From NCBI GenBank assembly GCA_035620375.1, contig DASPGX010000002.1, positions 1-21,288 of the forward strand: a DNA stretch of 21,288 nucleotides. Direction: 5' to 3'. This DNA comes from DASPGX01 sp035620375 (GTDB taxonomy: Bacteria > Patescibacteriota > Minisyncoccia > 2-02-FULL-40-12 > GWA2-44-9). This document shows positions 1-6,189 of this stretch, piece after piece. Below the pieces are notes generated by a model. That model was not told the origin of the DNA. It ran no database searches and saw only the letters and a program-made list of their open reading frames with translations. The position numbers and the translations under genes are program-made. Each line of letters starts with the position of its first letter. The first letter of the stretch is position 1.

Positions 1-201
1 TTGGTTGCGGGTGTATGGCATGAGTGCCATGTAGCGCGCGATTTTTATCGCATTCGCCACGCGCCGCTGATCCTTGTCGGACAGCTTGTTGCGCTTGGCC
101 GGCTTGAGCTTGAATTCGCTCGTCACGAACTTACGCAGGAACGCCACGTCTTTGTAGTCCACGCGGACCAGGCTGTCGCCGAATTGTATGCTTCTTTTCA
201 T
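1..201 (-). CDS. rpsR: 30S ribosomal protein S18 (3' end cut by window edge)
   Basis: S18 is a small-subunit protein that binds the 16S rRNA platform as a heterodimer with S6. The minus-strand frame runs from ATG at 201-199 to base 1 with no stop (67 codons seen). It shows the S18 pattern: an early VDYKD segment, LRKFVTSEFKLKPAKRNKLS, then the basic RRVANAIKIARYMALMPY motif. S18 is usually 70-85 residues, so only a few C-terminal codons are missing. It is the third gene of a classical rpsF-ssb-rpsR operon. The gap to ssb is 77 bp and is filled by a repeat that ends directly at this start codon. No Shine-Dalgarno (SD) sequence is visible there. Confidence 0.95.
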   Translation of the reverse strand, partial: MKRSIQFGDSLVRVDYKDVAFLRKFVTSEFKLKPAKRNKLSDKDQRRVANAIKIARYMALMPYTRNQ

Positions 202-264
202 AGCTTGTAGTTTGTAGCGGGAGAGCTTGTAGTAAATCGGAGATTACCTTTCCGGCTATAAGCT
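202..264 (-). repeat. Intergenic repeat, copy 1 (ssb-rpsR spacer)
   Basis: Two blocks of this spacer recur in inverted orientation at the other end of the window. Bases 212-232 are the exact reverse complement of 21265-21285 (21 of 21). Bases 248-264 match the reverse complement of 21227-21243 at 16 of 17. On the coding strand the repeat is built largely from the heptamer CTACAAG and a CTACAAA variant, and it abuts the rpsR ATG. Both copies lie just after one operon gene and, for this copy, just before the next. Confidence 0.8.
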
Positions 265-278
265 ATCCTGTCTTCTGG

Positions 279-800
279 CTAAAACGGTAGGTCACTGTCC
301 TTAATCTGTTCGGGCTCCTCGTCCAGTCCCATGTTCGTGCCGGTATCCTCGTTGATGACGGGAATCTCGGGCTCCGGTTCCGACTTCTTGGGTGCGCGGC
401 CGACCGGAGCGGGTTTGATGTCGCTGACATCGCGTGGCCCGCCGTTCTGGTACGAACCTCCGCCCTGGGGCCGGGGACCGAGCTGGAGATTTTCGGCGAC
501 GATTTCCGTCATGTACCGCTTCTGCCCGGTATTCTTGTCGTCCCAACTCCGCGTCTGTAGGCGGCCCTCAATGAGCACGGTGGAGCCCTTCTTGAGATAC
601 TGCGCGGCAATCTCTCCCAGCCGCGCCCATGCGATGACCGAGTGGAATTCCGTCGCCTCGCGCTTCTCGCGGGTCTGCGGGTCGTACCACACGCGGTTCG
701 TGGCCATCCGGATGGTCGTCACGTTCTGGCCCGAATTCGTGGACCGCGACTCGGGGTCCTGGGTCAGCCGTCCGATGAGGAATACCTTGTTCAAATTCAT
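279..800 (-). CDS. ssb: Single-stranded DNA-binding protein
   Basis: SSB coats single-stranded DNA in replication, repair and recombination and recruits partner proteins through its C-terminal tip. The 173-residue product begins MNLNKVFLIGRLTQDPE, the standard OB-fold opening. It continues through the DNA-binding strands (VTTIRMATNR, ATEFHSVIAW, YLKKGSTVLIEGRL) to about residue 110. A Gly/Pro/acidic linker follows, ending in the acidic partner-binding tip DSDLPF. The ATG at 800-798 gives a family-typical start. The gene lies 33 bp after rpsF in the rpsF-ssb-rpsR operon and should be expressed from the promoter ahead of rpsF. There is no SD; the bases before the start are a pyrimidine-rich repeat on the coding strand. 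Confidence 0.96.
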   Translation of the reverse strand: MNLNKVFLIGRLTQDPESRSTNSGQNVTTIRMATNRVWYDPQTREKREATEFHSVIAWARLGEIAAQYLKKGSTVLIEGRLQTRSWDDKNTGQKRYMTEIVAENLQLGPRPQGGGSYQNGGPRDVSDIKPAPVGRAPKKSEPEPEIPVINEDTGTNMGLDEEPEQIKDSDLPF

Positions 801-830
801 AATGACGAAGTAAGAATGGCGAATGTCGAA
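801..830 (-). repeat. Heptamer-type spacer repeat, copy 1 (rpsF-ssb)
   Basis: Read on the coding strand, the spacer is a run of 7-base units (TTCGACA, TTCGCCA, TTCTTAC, TTCGTCA) ending at the ssb ATG. The 17-mer TTCGCCATTCTTACTTC (807-823) occurs again, identical, at 14814-14830 directly before secG. The spacer has no SD sequence. Confidence 0.75.
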
Positions 831-833
831 GTA

Positions 834-1286
834 TTACAGATTTTCAATCGCTTCCTCAACCTGCTGCTCCAGCTTGCCGGCGTCCTCGGCCCGCTTCTCC
901 TCGGTCGGGCGGGGCTTGGCCGCGGCCTCCTTGGCCTTGCGCTCGCGCACCTGGGCCAGCGCCTCGGTCCGCTTGTCGGTCTCCGGCTCCAGCCGGAGGA
1001 TGACGTAGCGCAGGATGTCCGGCTGGTGCCGCAGGTGCTCGTCCAGCCCGGCCAGTCCGGAGCGGTCCTCCAACGAGAACTGCATCCAGCCGAAGAACGC
1101 CTGGCGCTGATGATTGATGGGGTAAGAGAGCCGGCGGCGCTCGGGGGCCTGCGAAATCATCAGATTTCCGCCGGCCTCGGCGACCCACTTCTCCAGCTCT
1201 TCCTTGACCGCGAGTTCGCGCCCTTCATCCACGTTCGTCGTGACGTGGTATCCCAGCTCGTATTCCGTACGGAGTTCTTGGTCCAT
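834..1286 (-). CDS. rpsF: 30S ribosomal protein S6
   Basis: S6 binds the central domain of 16S rRNA with S18. The product has 150 residues. It opens with the S6 ferredoxin-like fold (YELGYHVTTNVDEG, then a helix to GGNLMISQAPERRRLSYPI) and the typical QAFFGWMQFSLE and HLRHQPDILRYVILRLE strands. After about residue 105 comes a charged Lys/Glu/Ala-rich helical tail, making it longer than the ~95-130 residues common in S6. It is the first gene of rpsF-ssb-rpsR, with a recognisable promoter ending about 75 bp upstream and a structured leader. Only a weak AAAGG lies upstream of the ATG. Confidence 0.95.
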   Translation of the reverse strand: MDQELRTEYELGYHVTTNVDEGRELAVKEELEKWVAEAGGNLMISQAPERRRLSYPINHQRQAFFGWMQFSLEDRSGLAGLDEHLRHQPDILRYVILRLEPETDKRTEALAQVRERKAKEAAAKPRPTEEKRAEDAGKLEQQVEEAIENL

Positions 1287-1362
1287 AAGGGGTTTAGACC
1301 TTTATTCCGGTCGGAGTCGTAGGGCTCCGCGCCGGTTACCGGGCCTATGGATTATGTGCGCC
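1287..1362 (-). promoter_or_regulatory. rpsF 5' leader, possible S6:S18 autoregulatory RNA
   Basis: The transcript leader between promoter and rpsF start holds a hairpin with stem GACC/GGTC and an 8-base loop (1297-1312), preceded by a CCG trinucleotide. Further upstream is a CCGG-TTA-CCGG palindrome. In several bacteria the S6:S18 dimer is known to repress this operon through a leader hairpin presenting CCG. The match here is by eye, and the fold may be incidental. Confidence 0.25.
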
Positions 1363-1391
1363 ACCTTAGCATTTACTCTCGGTCGCGTCAA
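1363..1391 (-). promoter_or_regulatory. Promoter of the rpsF-ssb-rpsR operon
   Basis: On the minus strand TTGACG (1391-1386) is followed by a 17-base spacer and TAAGGT (1368-1363). A TGC just before the -10 makes it an extended -10 promoter. It sits immediately downstream of the ychF stop, so the ribosomal operon is separately initiated. Confidence 0.65.
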
Positions 1392-1394
1392 GCC

Positions 1395-2480
1395 CTACTT
1401 ACCGATGAGGATTTCCACGACGTCGCCGTCTTTGACGACATAATCTTTGCCTTCTATGCGAAGCTTTCCGAGCTCCCGCGCTTTGGCCAGGGAACCGGCT
1501 GTCACGAGGTCATCGTAGGCGACGACTTCGGCGCGGATGAAGAGCCGTTCAAAGTCCGTATGGATTGCCCGCGCGGCCACCGGAATCGTATCGCCTTTGC
1601 GGCACGTCCAGGCGCGGGACTCCTTTTCTCCCGTCGTCAGGAACGAGATGAGGCCGAGCGTCTCATATGCGAGCCGGATGAGCCGGTCCAGGCCTGATTC
1701 AGGCAGGCCCAGCTCCTTGAGGAGCTCGGCCTTCTCGTCGCGGGAGACCTCGGACAGCTCAAGTTCCAGCTTGTTGCACATCATCAGCCACGGCGAATTT
1801 CCGATAGCGTCCAATAAATCCTTCGGGGGCTGCCATCCTTCGGCAAGCTGACCCTCGGAAACGTTCACGATAAAGATGAACGGCTTTGCGGTGAGCAGGT
1901 TCAGTTCACGCGCCAGGGCGCGTTCGTCGTCAGAGAGCTCAAGCGCCGAGACGAGCGTGCCTTTCTGCAGTTCGGCGGCGAACCGCTCAAGCAACGGGAG
2001 CTCCTCCCGCGCCTCCTTGTCGTTGGCCGACTTGCGCTTGCTGCCTTCCAGCCGGCTGACGACGACGTCCAGGTCGGCGATGACGAGCTCCGCATTGATG
2101 ACGCCGATGTCCGTGGCGGCATCCACCTGTCCGTGAACATGGATGACGTTCGGGTCGTTGAAGGCGCGGACGACCTGCGCGACGGCGTCCACCTCGCGGA
2201 TGTTGGCGAGGAACTTGTTGCCCAGGCCCTCGCCCTGGGAGGCGCCCTTCACCAGCCCCGCGATGTCGGTGAACTGGACGGTCGCGAACAGCTTTTTCGC
2301 GGAGCGCGAGATTTCCGCGAGCCGGTCCACGCGGTCGTCGGGAACTTCCACGACGCCGACATTGGGCTCAATCGTGGTGAACGGGTAATTTTGCACGTCC
2401 ACCTGCTTATTGGTGACCGCCTTGAACAGCGTGGACTTTCCCACGTTCGGTAAGCCCACAATCCCGATAGAGAGACTCAT
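1395..2480 (-). CDS. ychF: Redox/translation-associated ATPase YchF (Obg family)
   Basis: YchF is a universally conserved Obg-family P-loop NTPase that prefers ATP over GTP and associates with ribosomes. The 361 residues match the family's ~363. The P-loop is GLPNVGKST (9-17), switch II is DIAG (72-75), and a His sits at 114 in the family position. NVSE at 206-209 replaces the GTP-specific NKxD motif, as expected for an ATP-binding YchF. A C-terminal TGS domain spans about 280-360 (SFLTTGEKESRAW ... YVVKDGDVVEILIGK). The gene is divergent from pmm across 23 bp, and its -10 box lies 9 bases before the ATG. Confidence 0.96.
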   Translation of the reverse strand: MSLSIGIVGLPNVGKSTLFKAVTNKQVDVQNYPFTTIEPNVGVVEVPDDRVDRLAEISRSAKKLFATVQFTDIAGLVKGASQGEGLGNKFLANIREVDAVAQVVRAFNDPNVIHVHGQVDAATDIGVINAELVIADLDVVVSRLEGSKRKSANDKEAREELPLLERFAAELQKGTLVSALELSDDERALARELNLLTAKPFIFIVNVSEGQLAEGWQPPKDLLDAIGNSPWLMMCNKLELELSEVSRDEKAELLKELGLPESGLDRLIRLAYETLGLISFLTTGEKESRAWTCRKGDTIPVAARAIHTDFERLFIRAEVVAYDDLVTAGSLAKARELGKLRIEGKDYVVKDGDVVEILIGK

Positions 2481-2503
2481 GGTCGGTATAGTATAATGAT
2501 TTT
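2481..2503. promoter_or_regulatory. Overlapping divergent promoters for ychF and pmm
   Basis: The 23-bp gap contains TATAAT on the plus strand (2492-2497), six bases before the pmm ATG, and TATACT on the minus strand (2495-2490), nine bases before the ychF ATG. The two -10 boxes overlap, so the two polymerases should compete. At normal spacing transcription starts at or within about three bases of each start codon, which predicts leaderless mRNAs. No clear -35 box is seen for either. Confidence 0.6.
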
Positions 2504-3793
2504 ATGGAACCCGTACAGACCGGCGGGGATGCGGCGCGGGCGGTTCCCGGCAACGCCGCCCGGAGCGCGAAGCTCAACCGGGACATCTTTCATGCCTACG
2601 ATATCCGGGGCATCTACGGCTCGGATTTTGACGACCAGTTCGCGCGGGAAATCGCCAATAAGGCGGTAACGCATTTCGGCGCGCGCACGGTGCTGGTCGC
2701 GCGGGACGGCAGGGTTTCCAGCGAATCGCTTGAGCGGCTGGTCATCACCGGCGTGAATCAGGCGGGGGCGGATGCCATCAGTATCGGTCTGTCCACGACG
2801 CCGCTGTTCTACTGGTCCGTCGTCACCGCCCAGGCTGACCTGGGCATCATGATTACGGCGTCGCACAACCCGCCCGCGTACAACGGGTTCAAGGTCATCC
2901 GCAAGGACGGCACGCTGGTGAGCGGGACGAAGCTGGGCAAGGTGTTTGACGAGGAATTCGTCGTGAGCAACGGGACGGGGACGACCATGACCATGGAGAC
3001 GGCAGCCCAATACCTTGACCAGGTCATGGCGATGGCTGGTCCGGACCCGTTGAATACGTCAATCAGTGCGAACATTCCGCCGCTGATGGAGGGCCACATG
3101 GGCGCGCTCTGCCAGCAGTACGGCATCACGCTTGACCGCGCATCACGATGGCACGTGCATATGGACCCCGACGCCGACCGTATCTCGTTCTATGAGGACG
3201 GCGAGAAGATTCCCGCGGACTGCATCTGTGCATTGCTGGCGGACACCTTGGGTGCGACGACGGTCGTACATGATTTGCGGTTCTCACGCTCCGTTCTGGA
3301 GTATTGGGCGTCAAAGGGCATCGCCGCCGTGGCAAGCCGCGTCGGACGGCTGAACATGGCGGTCAATATGCGGGAGGTTGATGCGCAGGTGGGAGGGGAG
3401 ACGTCCGGCCATTTTTACTTCAAGCCGTTCTTTTATCTGGAGGCGCCGGAGGCGGTGCTTCTGCTTGTCCTGCGGGCGATGCAGACATCCGGCGCATCGC
3501 TTGCGGACCTGACGGCGCCGTACCGCAAGTACTTCAAGAGCGACGAGGTGAGTATTCCGGAGAACGGCAAATGGTTCCAGCTCCGCCAGCGCCTGAAGGA
3601 GACATACAAAGACGGCAAAATCACCGAAAATGACGGGGTCACCGTGGAATTCACCGAGTCCGACGGTACGCTGTCCTGGTGGGCGAATCTCCGCCCGTCC
3701 AACACGGAGCCGGTCCTCCGGCTTATCGTTGAGGCGAAATCAAAAGACCTTCTGCAAGAGAAAGTTTCGGAGATTCGGTATCTGTTGCAATAG
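2504..3793 (+). CDS. Phosphomannomutase/phosphoglucomutase (alpha-D-phosphohexomutase family)
   Basis: The enzyme interconverts hexose-6-phosphate and hexose-1-phosphate, supplying precursors for nucleotide sugars and surface glycans. All four family motifs are present: YDIRGIYG near residue 32, the phosphoserine loop TASHNP (118-123, Ser120), the metal loop DPDADR (221-226), the sugar loop GGETSGH (297-303) and the phosphate loop RPSNTEP (397-403). At 429 residues it is shorter than the usual ~450-460. The deficit falls in domain 2 (about 150-215), where the usual conserved strand before the metal loop is poorly recognisable. The ATG at 2504 fits the TATAAT six bases upstream. About 24 residues precede the conserved fold. 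Sugar specificity cannot be assigned from sequence alone. Confidence 0.92.
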   Translation: MEPVQTGGDAARAVPGNAARSAKLNRDIFHAYDIRGIYGSDFDDQFAREIANKAVTHFGARTVLVARDGRVSSESLERLVITGVNQAGADAISIGLSTTPLFYWSVVTAQADLGIMITASHNPPAYNGFKVIRKDGTLVSGTKLGKVFDEEFVVSNGTGTTMTMETAAQYLDQVMAMAGPDPLNTSISANIPPLMEGHMGALCQQYGITLDRASRWHVHMDPDADRISFYEDGEKIPADCICALLADTLGATTVVHDLRFSRSVLEYWASKGIAAVASRVGRLNMAVNMREVDAQVGGETSGHFYFKPFFYLEAPEAVLLLVLRAMQTSGASLADLTAPYRKYFKSDEVSIPENGKWFQLRQRLKETYKDGKITENDGVTVEFTESDGTLSWWANLRPSNTEPVLRLIVEAKSKDLLQEKVSEIRYLLQ

Positions 3794-3811
3794 GAACTCG
3801 CGCCATGCCTT

Positions 3812-3928
3812 CCGACGGGTACGACGTCCCGGCCTACTGGCCGGGCATCTCGTTCTCGGCCCGTCGGCCTGCGAAAGCCCCGCCGGAAGACGTGCCGCTC
3901 CTTCTACCGAGGGGGAGTGGGGCACGTC
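3812..3928. repeat. Structured GC-rich intergenic element (family copy D)
   Basis: Nested perfect inverted repeats follow the pmm stop: an 8-bp stem at 3812-3819/3860-3867 enclosing a 7-bp TACT-loop hairpin at 3828-3834/3839-3845. An 8-bp stem (3889-3896/3921-3928) follows, with a further G-U-tolerant inner stem (3898-3904/3911-3917). A run of seven T lies at 3945-3951, and GGCACC/GGTGCC (3929-3934/3955-3960) could form an alternative stem around it. On the minus strand the core CCGAG-AC-GA-TG next to the hairpin resembles the elements at 5417-5589 and 9347-9448. It could act as a 3' end signal for pmm or be a mobile palindrome. Confidence 0.5.
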
Positions 3929-3983
3929 GGCACCCTTAGCTTAATTTTTTTGTAGGTGCCTCCTGTCTAGTGACGGAGAATCG

Positions 3984-4006
3984 AAGGCCCCTCAGTGAGG
4001 GGCCTT
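3984..4006 (-). terminator. Hairpin terminator between convergent genes
   Basis: A perfect 10-bp stem AAGGCCCCTC/GAGGGGCCTT with loop AGT lies seven bases after the stop of the minus-strand gene at 4013. Neither side has a strong U-tract (TTT on the plus strand), so it may serve both converging transcripts. The core CCCCTC-AGT-GAGGGG recurs in the terminator at 7517. Confidence 0.6.
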
Positions 4007-4012
4007 TGGTGG

Positions 4013-4387
4013 CTAGAACTGGATGTCCCAGTCGTTGTCGTCCTCGCAGGTCAGCTGAAGCTGGCCGCCGCGGCGCATGTCTTCGATGTCGGGCTCGTCA
4101 GCATCGTGCGAGCGCGGAAGGCGTCCAGGCGAAGGTTCACGCCGAGGAACTTCGGCGGGAATCGCCTCCGGGCCGAAGTCGCGATGTGTCCGCTCAGGCC
4201 GCCCGGCGTCCATGGTGAGTCCGAGCGGCTCAATCTCGTACCCGACCACCAGGTCCTTGAGGACGGCCCTGCCCGCTCCGCGGGCACCGCGCAGTTGTTC
4301 GCGCCGCCAGAGATAATCCTCCAGCGCGCGCCGGATGTCTCCCGGTGCGCTCGCCAGATTAATCGCTTCGGTTCGTTCGTCCCGCAC
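4013..4387 (-). CDS. Hypothetical protein downstream of trpS
   Basis: I do not recognise this 124-residue protein. The start is a GTG at 4387-4385, set by a strong SD (GAGGAGGAG) five bases upstream, which makes it a translated gene and not a shadow frame. The first ~60 residues look helical (EAINLASAPGDIRRALEDYLWRREQLRGARG, then AVLKDLVVGYEIEPLGL). The middle is Arg/Pro-rich and the end is strongly acidic (CEDDNDWDIQF). No signal peptide or membrane segment is visible. It follows trpS by 18 bp on the same strand and is closed by the hairpin at 3984-4006, so it is probably co-transcribed with trpS. Confidence 0.75.
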   Translation of the reverse strand: MRDERTEAINLASAPGDIRRALEDYLWRREQLRGARGAGRAVLKDLVVGYEIEPLGLTMDAGRPERTHRDFGPEAIPAEVPRREPSPGRLPRSHDADEPDIEDMRRGGQLQLTCEDDNDWDIQF

Positions 4388-4405
4388 GAATCTCCTCCTC
4401 AGGTT

Positions 4406-5413
4406 TCAATACGCGATGTGCATCGCTTTGCGTACCAATCGCATGGTGCTTCTGGCCTTCCGCGTGGCTTTCTTCAGGCCGTCGGCAAGGACCTGCCGCA
4501 CGGCATCGGGGTTGGCTGCGAGCGCTCGCCGCCGTTCGCGCAACGGTTCCAGGTGCCGGTTCAGCGCTTCGGCGAGTACCGGCTTGAACGTGCTGTAGTT
4601 GACGTTCCCCAGCTCCGCAAGCGCATCCTGCGGGGTCATGCCCTTGGACAGGGCGTACATGAGTACCAAATTTGATACCTCGGGCCGTTTTTCGGGGTCG
4701 TACCCGATGACCGGTTCAGAATCCGTTTTTGCGGTCTTTATCTTTTCCGTAGTTTCCTCGGGCGTGTCCTTAAGGTATATCGCGTTATTGAGCGACTTGG
4801 ACATCTTGGCGTTGCCGTCCAGGCCGAGGATGCGCGGAGCTTCCGACAGTTTGGCTTCGGGGACAGGGAACACCTTCTTTCCGTAGAGCTTGTTGAACTT
4901 CTGCGCGATTTCCCGCGTCAGCTCAATCACCGGCAGCTGGTCCGCGCCCACGGGGACCGAATTCGCGCGGCAGAACAGGATGTCAGCGGACTGACTGACG
5001 GGATATCCGAGGAATCCGTACGTGAGCGACTCGCCTTCGGCGCCGAACAGTTCGCGCTTCTGTTCCACTTCCGACTTGATGGTGGGGTTACGGCGCAGTT
5101 CATTGACCGTAACAAGATTTGCGAAGAAGACCGTCAGTTCCGCAATCTGCGGAATCTGGCTTTGGATGAACAGCGTCGCCTTCGCCGGGTCCAGGCCCGC
5201 GGCGAGGTTGTCCAGCGCGACCTCATGGACGTTTTCGGCGACCTTGCCGGGGTTCTGCCAGTTGTCCGTGAGCGCCTGAACGTCCGCGACCATCACGAGC
5301 GTCTCGTATTCGTCCTGCATCCGGACGCGGTTGGTGAGCGAGCCGAAATAGTGGCCGATGTGGAGCGGACCGGTGGGCCGATCGCCCGTCAGTATGACTT
5401 TCCTCTTCGCCAT
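4406..5413 (-). CDS. trpS: Tryptophan--tRNA ligase
   Basis: This class I aminoacyl-tRNA synthetase charges tRNA-Trp in the cytoplasm. The 335 residues match the family's ~330-350. The signature HIGH appears at 18-21 within PTGPLHIGHYFGSL, and KMSKS at 203-207 within GNAKMSKSLNNAI. The characteristic ADQLPVIELTREIA segment is near 157-170. The C-terminal helical anticodon-binding domain is complete to HIAY. The ATG at 5413-5411 is the natural start, but there is no SD ahead of it, because a structured palindromic element runs to within four bases of it. The downstream partner is the small gene at 4013-4387. Confidence 0.95.
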   Translation of the reverse strand: MAKRKVILTGDRPTGPLHIGHYFGSLTNRVRMQDEYETLVMVADVQALTDNWQNPGKVAENVHEVALDNLAAGLDPAKATLFIQSQIPQIAELTVFFANLVTVNELRRNPTIKSEVEQKRELFGAEGESLTYGFLGYPVSQSADILFCRANSVPVGADQLPVIELTREIAQKFNKLYGKKVFPVPEAKLSEAPRILGLDGNAKMSKSLNNAIYLKDTPEETTEKIKTAKTDSEPVIGYDPEKRPEVSNLVLMYALSKGMTPQDALAELGNVNYSTFKPVLAEALNRHLEPLRERRRALAANPDAVRQVLADGLKKATRKARSTMRLVRKAMHIAY

Positions 5414-5416
5414 GGT

Positions 5417-5589
5417 GGAGATTCCCGGATTTGGCGCATGACGGCGTTGCGGGTTCCAGCGATTTTTCGGTTCGGGCCGGCTTTCGCACGGCCCCGAAAA
5501 ATCGCCTCCGGTGCTCGCTCACCGTACCTAAAGTACGGCTCACTCCGCTCCTCGCCCGCGCCTTGTCCTGCATCCAAACCGGAAACTCC
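5417..5589. repeat. Palindromic MITE-like element in the trpS leader (family copy A)
   Basis: Imperfect terminal inverted repeats of about 20 bp (5417-5437 and 5570-5589; shared words GGAG-TTCC-GG-TTTGG) enclose two internal hairpins. The larger has a perfect 12-bp stem GCGATTTTTCGG/CCGAAAAATCGC (5459-5470/5494-5505) plus an inner GGCCG/CGGCC. The smaller is CCGTAC/GTACGG with loop CTAAA (5522-5527/5533-5538). No transposase is encoded. It occupies essentially the whole trpS 5' leader, so it is either a small non-autonomous element or a transcribed structured RNA. The 122-codon open frame across it is an artefact of the element. Confidence 0.65.
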
Positions 5590-5602
5590 AATCAGAATAG
5601 AA

Positions 5603-5608
5603 TATAAT
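5603..5608 (+). promoter_or_regulatory. -10 box for the gene at 5635
   Basis: A perfect TATAAT lies 26 bases before the ATG at 5635, just outside the palindromic element. No convincing -35 is seen. The same AT-rich patch read on the minus strand offers TATTAT/TATATT words that could serve trpS. Confidence 0.45.
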
Positions 5609-5634
5609 ACGATTTTCTGCTACTCTCGCGGCAT

Positions 5635-5949
5635 ATGGCCCGACATCAGGCCCAGAAAACGGAGGCGGACTACGCGCCGTTGGTCGCCAAGGAGCTCACG
5701 TACTACAAAGTCATGGCGCGGGATTTGGATATCTCCATGGACATGCTCCGCGAGGCGGCCGAACTCGGACTCAAGGACGGCATGAAACGGCACCGCCAGG
5801 CCGGCTGCACGCACCGCGAATCCGGCTGTATCGCCGGCTCGGTCCGCCACTTCTGCGACCGGCTTATCGTCAAAGCGTGTCTTATGGCCGCGTCCGAGGA
5901 GGATATGGATACTGCCGAAGATGTTCTCATGCGGTTGATTGAGGATTAG
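5635..5949 (+). CDS. Hypothetical protein, divergent from trpS
   Basis: I do not recognise this 104-residue cytoplasmic-looking protein. It appears mostly helical (ADYAPLVAKELTYYKVMARDLDISMDMLREAAELGLK, then a His/Cys-containing stretch with CTHRESGC and HFCDR). It ends in an acidic helix (ASEEDMDTAEDVLMRLIED). Cys58, Cys65 and Cys74 with nearby His could bind metal, but no known motif fits. The start is supported by TATAAT at 5603-5608; there is no SD. The end of the gene contains the -35 box of the next transcription unit. Confidence 0.65.
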   Translation: MARHQAQKTEADYAPLVAKELTYYKVMARDLDISMDMLREAAELGLKDGMKRHRQAGCTHRESGCIAGSVRHFCDRLIVKACLMAASEEDMDTAEDVLMRLIED

Positions 5950-5963
5950 GGTTGTGGTATAAT
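5935..5963 (+). promoter_or_regulatory. Strong promoter for the 5996-6546 operon
   Basis: TTGATT (5935-5940), a 17-base spacer and TATAAT (5958-5963), with TGG just upstream as an extended -10. The -35 lies inside the last codons of the preceding gene. Confidence 0.8.
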
Positions 5964-5995
5964 AGTCCCAGCGTAATCTTAAGAAAGGGAGCCCT

Positions 5996-6181
5996 ATGTC
6001 CCGAGTAATCCGTTGGCACGTGATGCGCTTTGACGAGCGCATGAACCCGGTCTTCCAGCTCTGCCGCGCCAGCCGCGAGGGCGCCTACGCGGAGAAGTCC
6101 CGCCTGGAGGCGGGACACCCGCCGTCCACGTTCTGGGTGGAAATCGCGAGCAACTGCGCCCACGCGGCGCTACTGGCGTAG
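5996..6181 (+). CDS. Small hypothetical protein (61 aa)
   Basis: The ATG at 5996 is preceded by an SD (AAAGGGAG) and a strong promoter, which argue that this short frame is real. The product has an Arg-rich N-terminal half (SRVIRWHVMRFDERMNPVFQLCRASREG) and no obvious signal peptide or membrane helix. No family is recognised. It is followed after 8 bp by a signal-peptide protein, so the two probably form one transcript ended by the hairpin at 6568. Confidence 0.6.
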   Translation: MSRVIRWHVMRFDERMNPVFQLCRASREGAYAEKSRLEAGHPPSTFWVEIASNCAHAALLA

Positions 6182-6189
6182 GAGGAGCG

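Noticed and set aside
202..264. CRISPR array
   Set aside because: Repeats are short, diverged and without regular unique spacers, and no cas genes are in the window.
642..1322. 226-codon plus-strand frame
   Set aside because: Antisense to ssb and rpsF.
3794..3960. Known RNA gene (tmRNA, SRP RNA, RNase P RNA, 6S)
   Set aside because: None of the conserved sequence words of these RNAs is present on either strand, only generic stems.
5223..5591. 122-codon minus-strand frame across the trpS leader
   Set aside because: It crosses the palindromic element and runs into trpS in another frame; its sequence reflects hairpin arms, not a protein.
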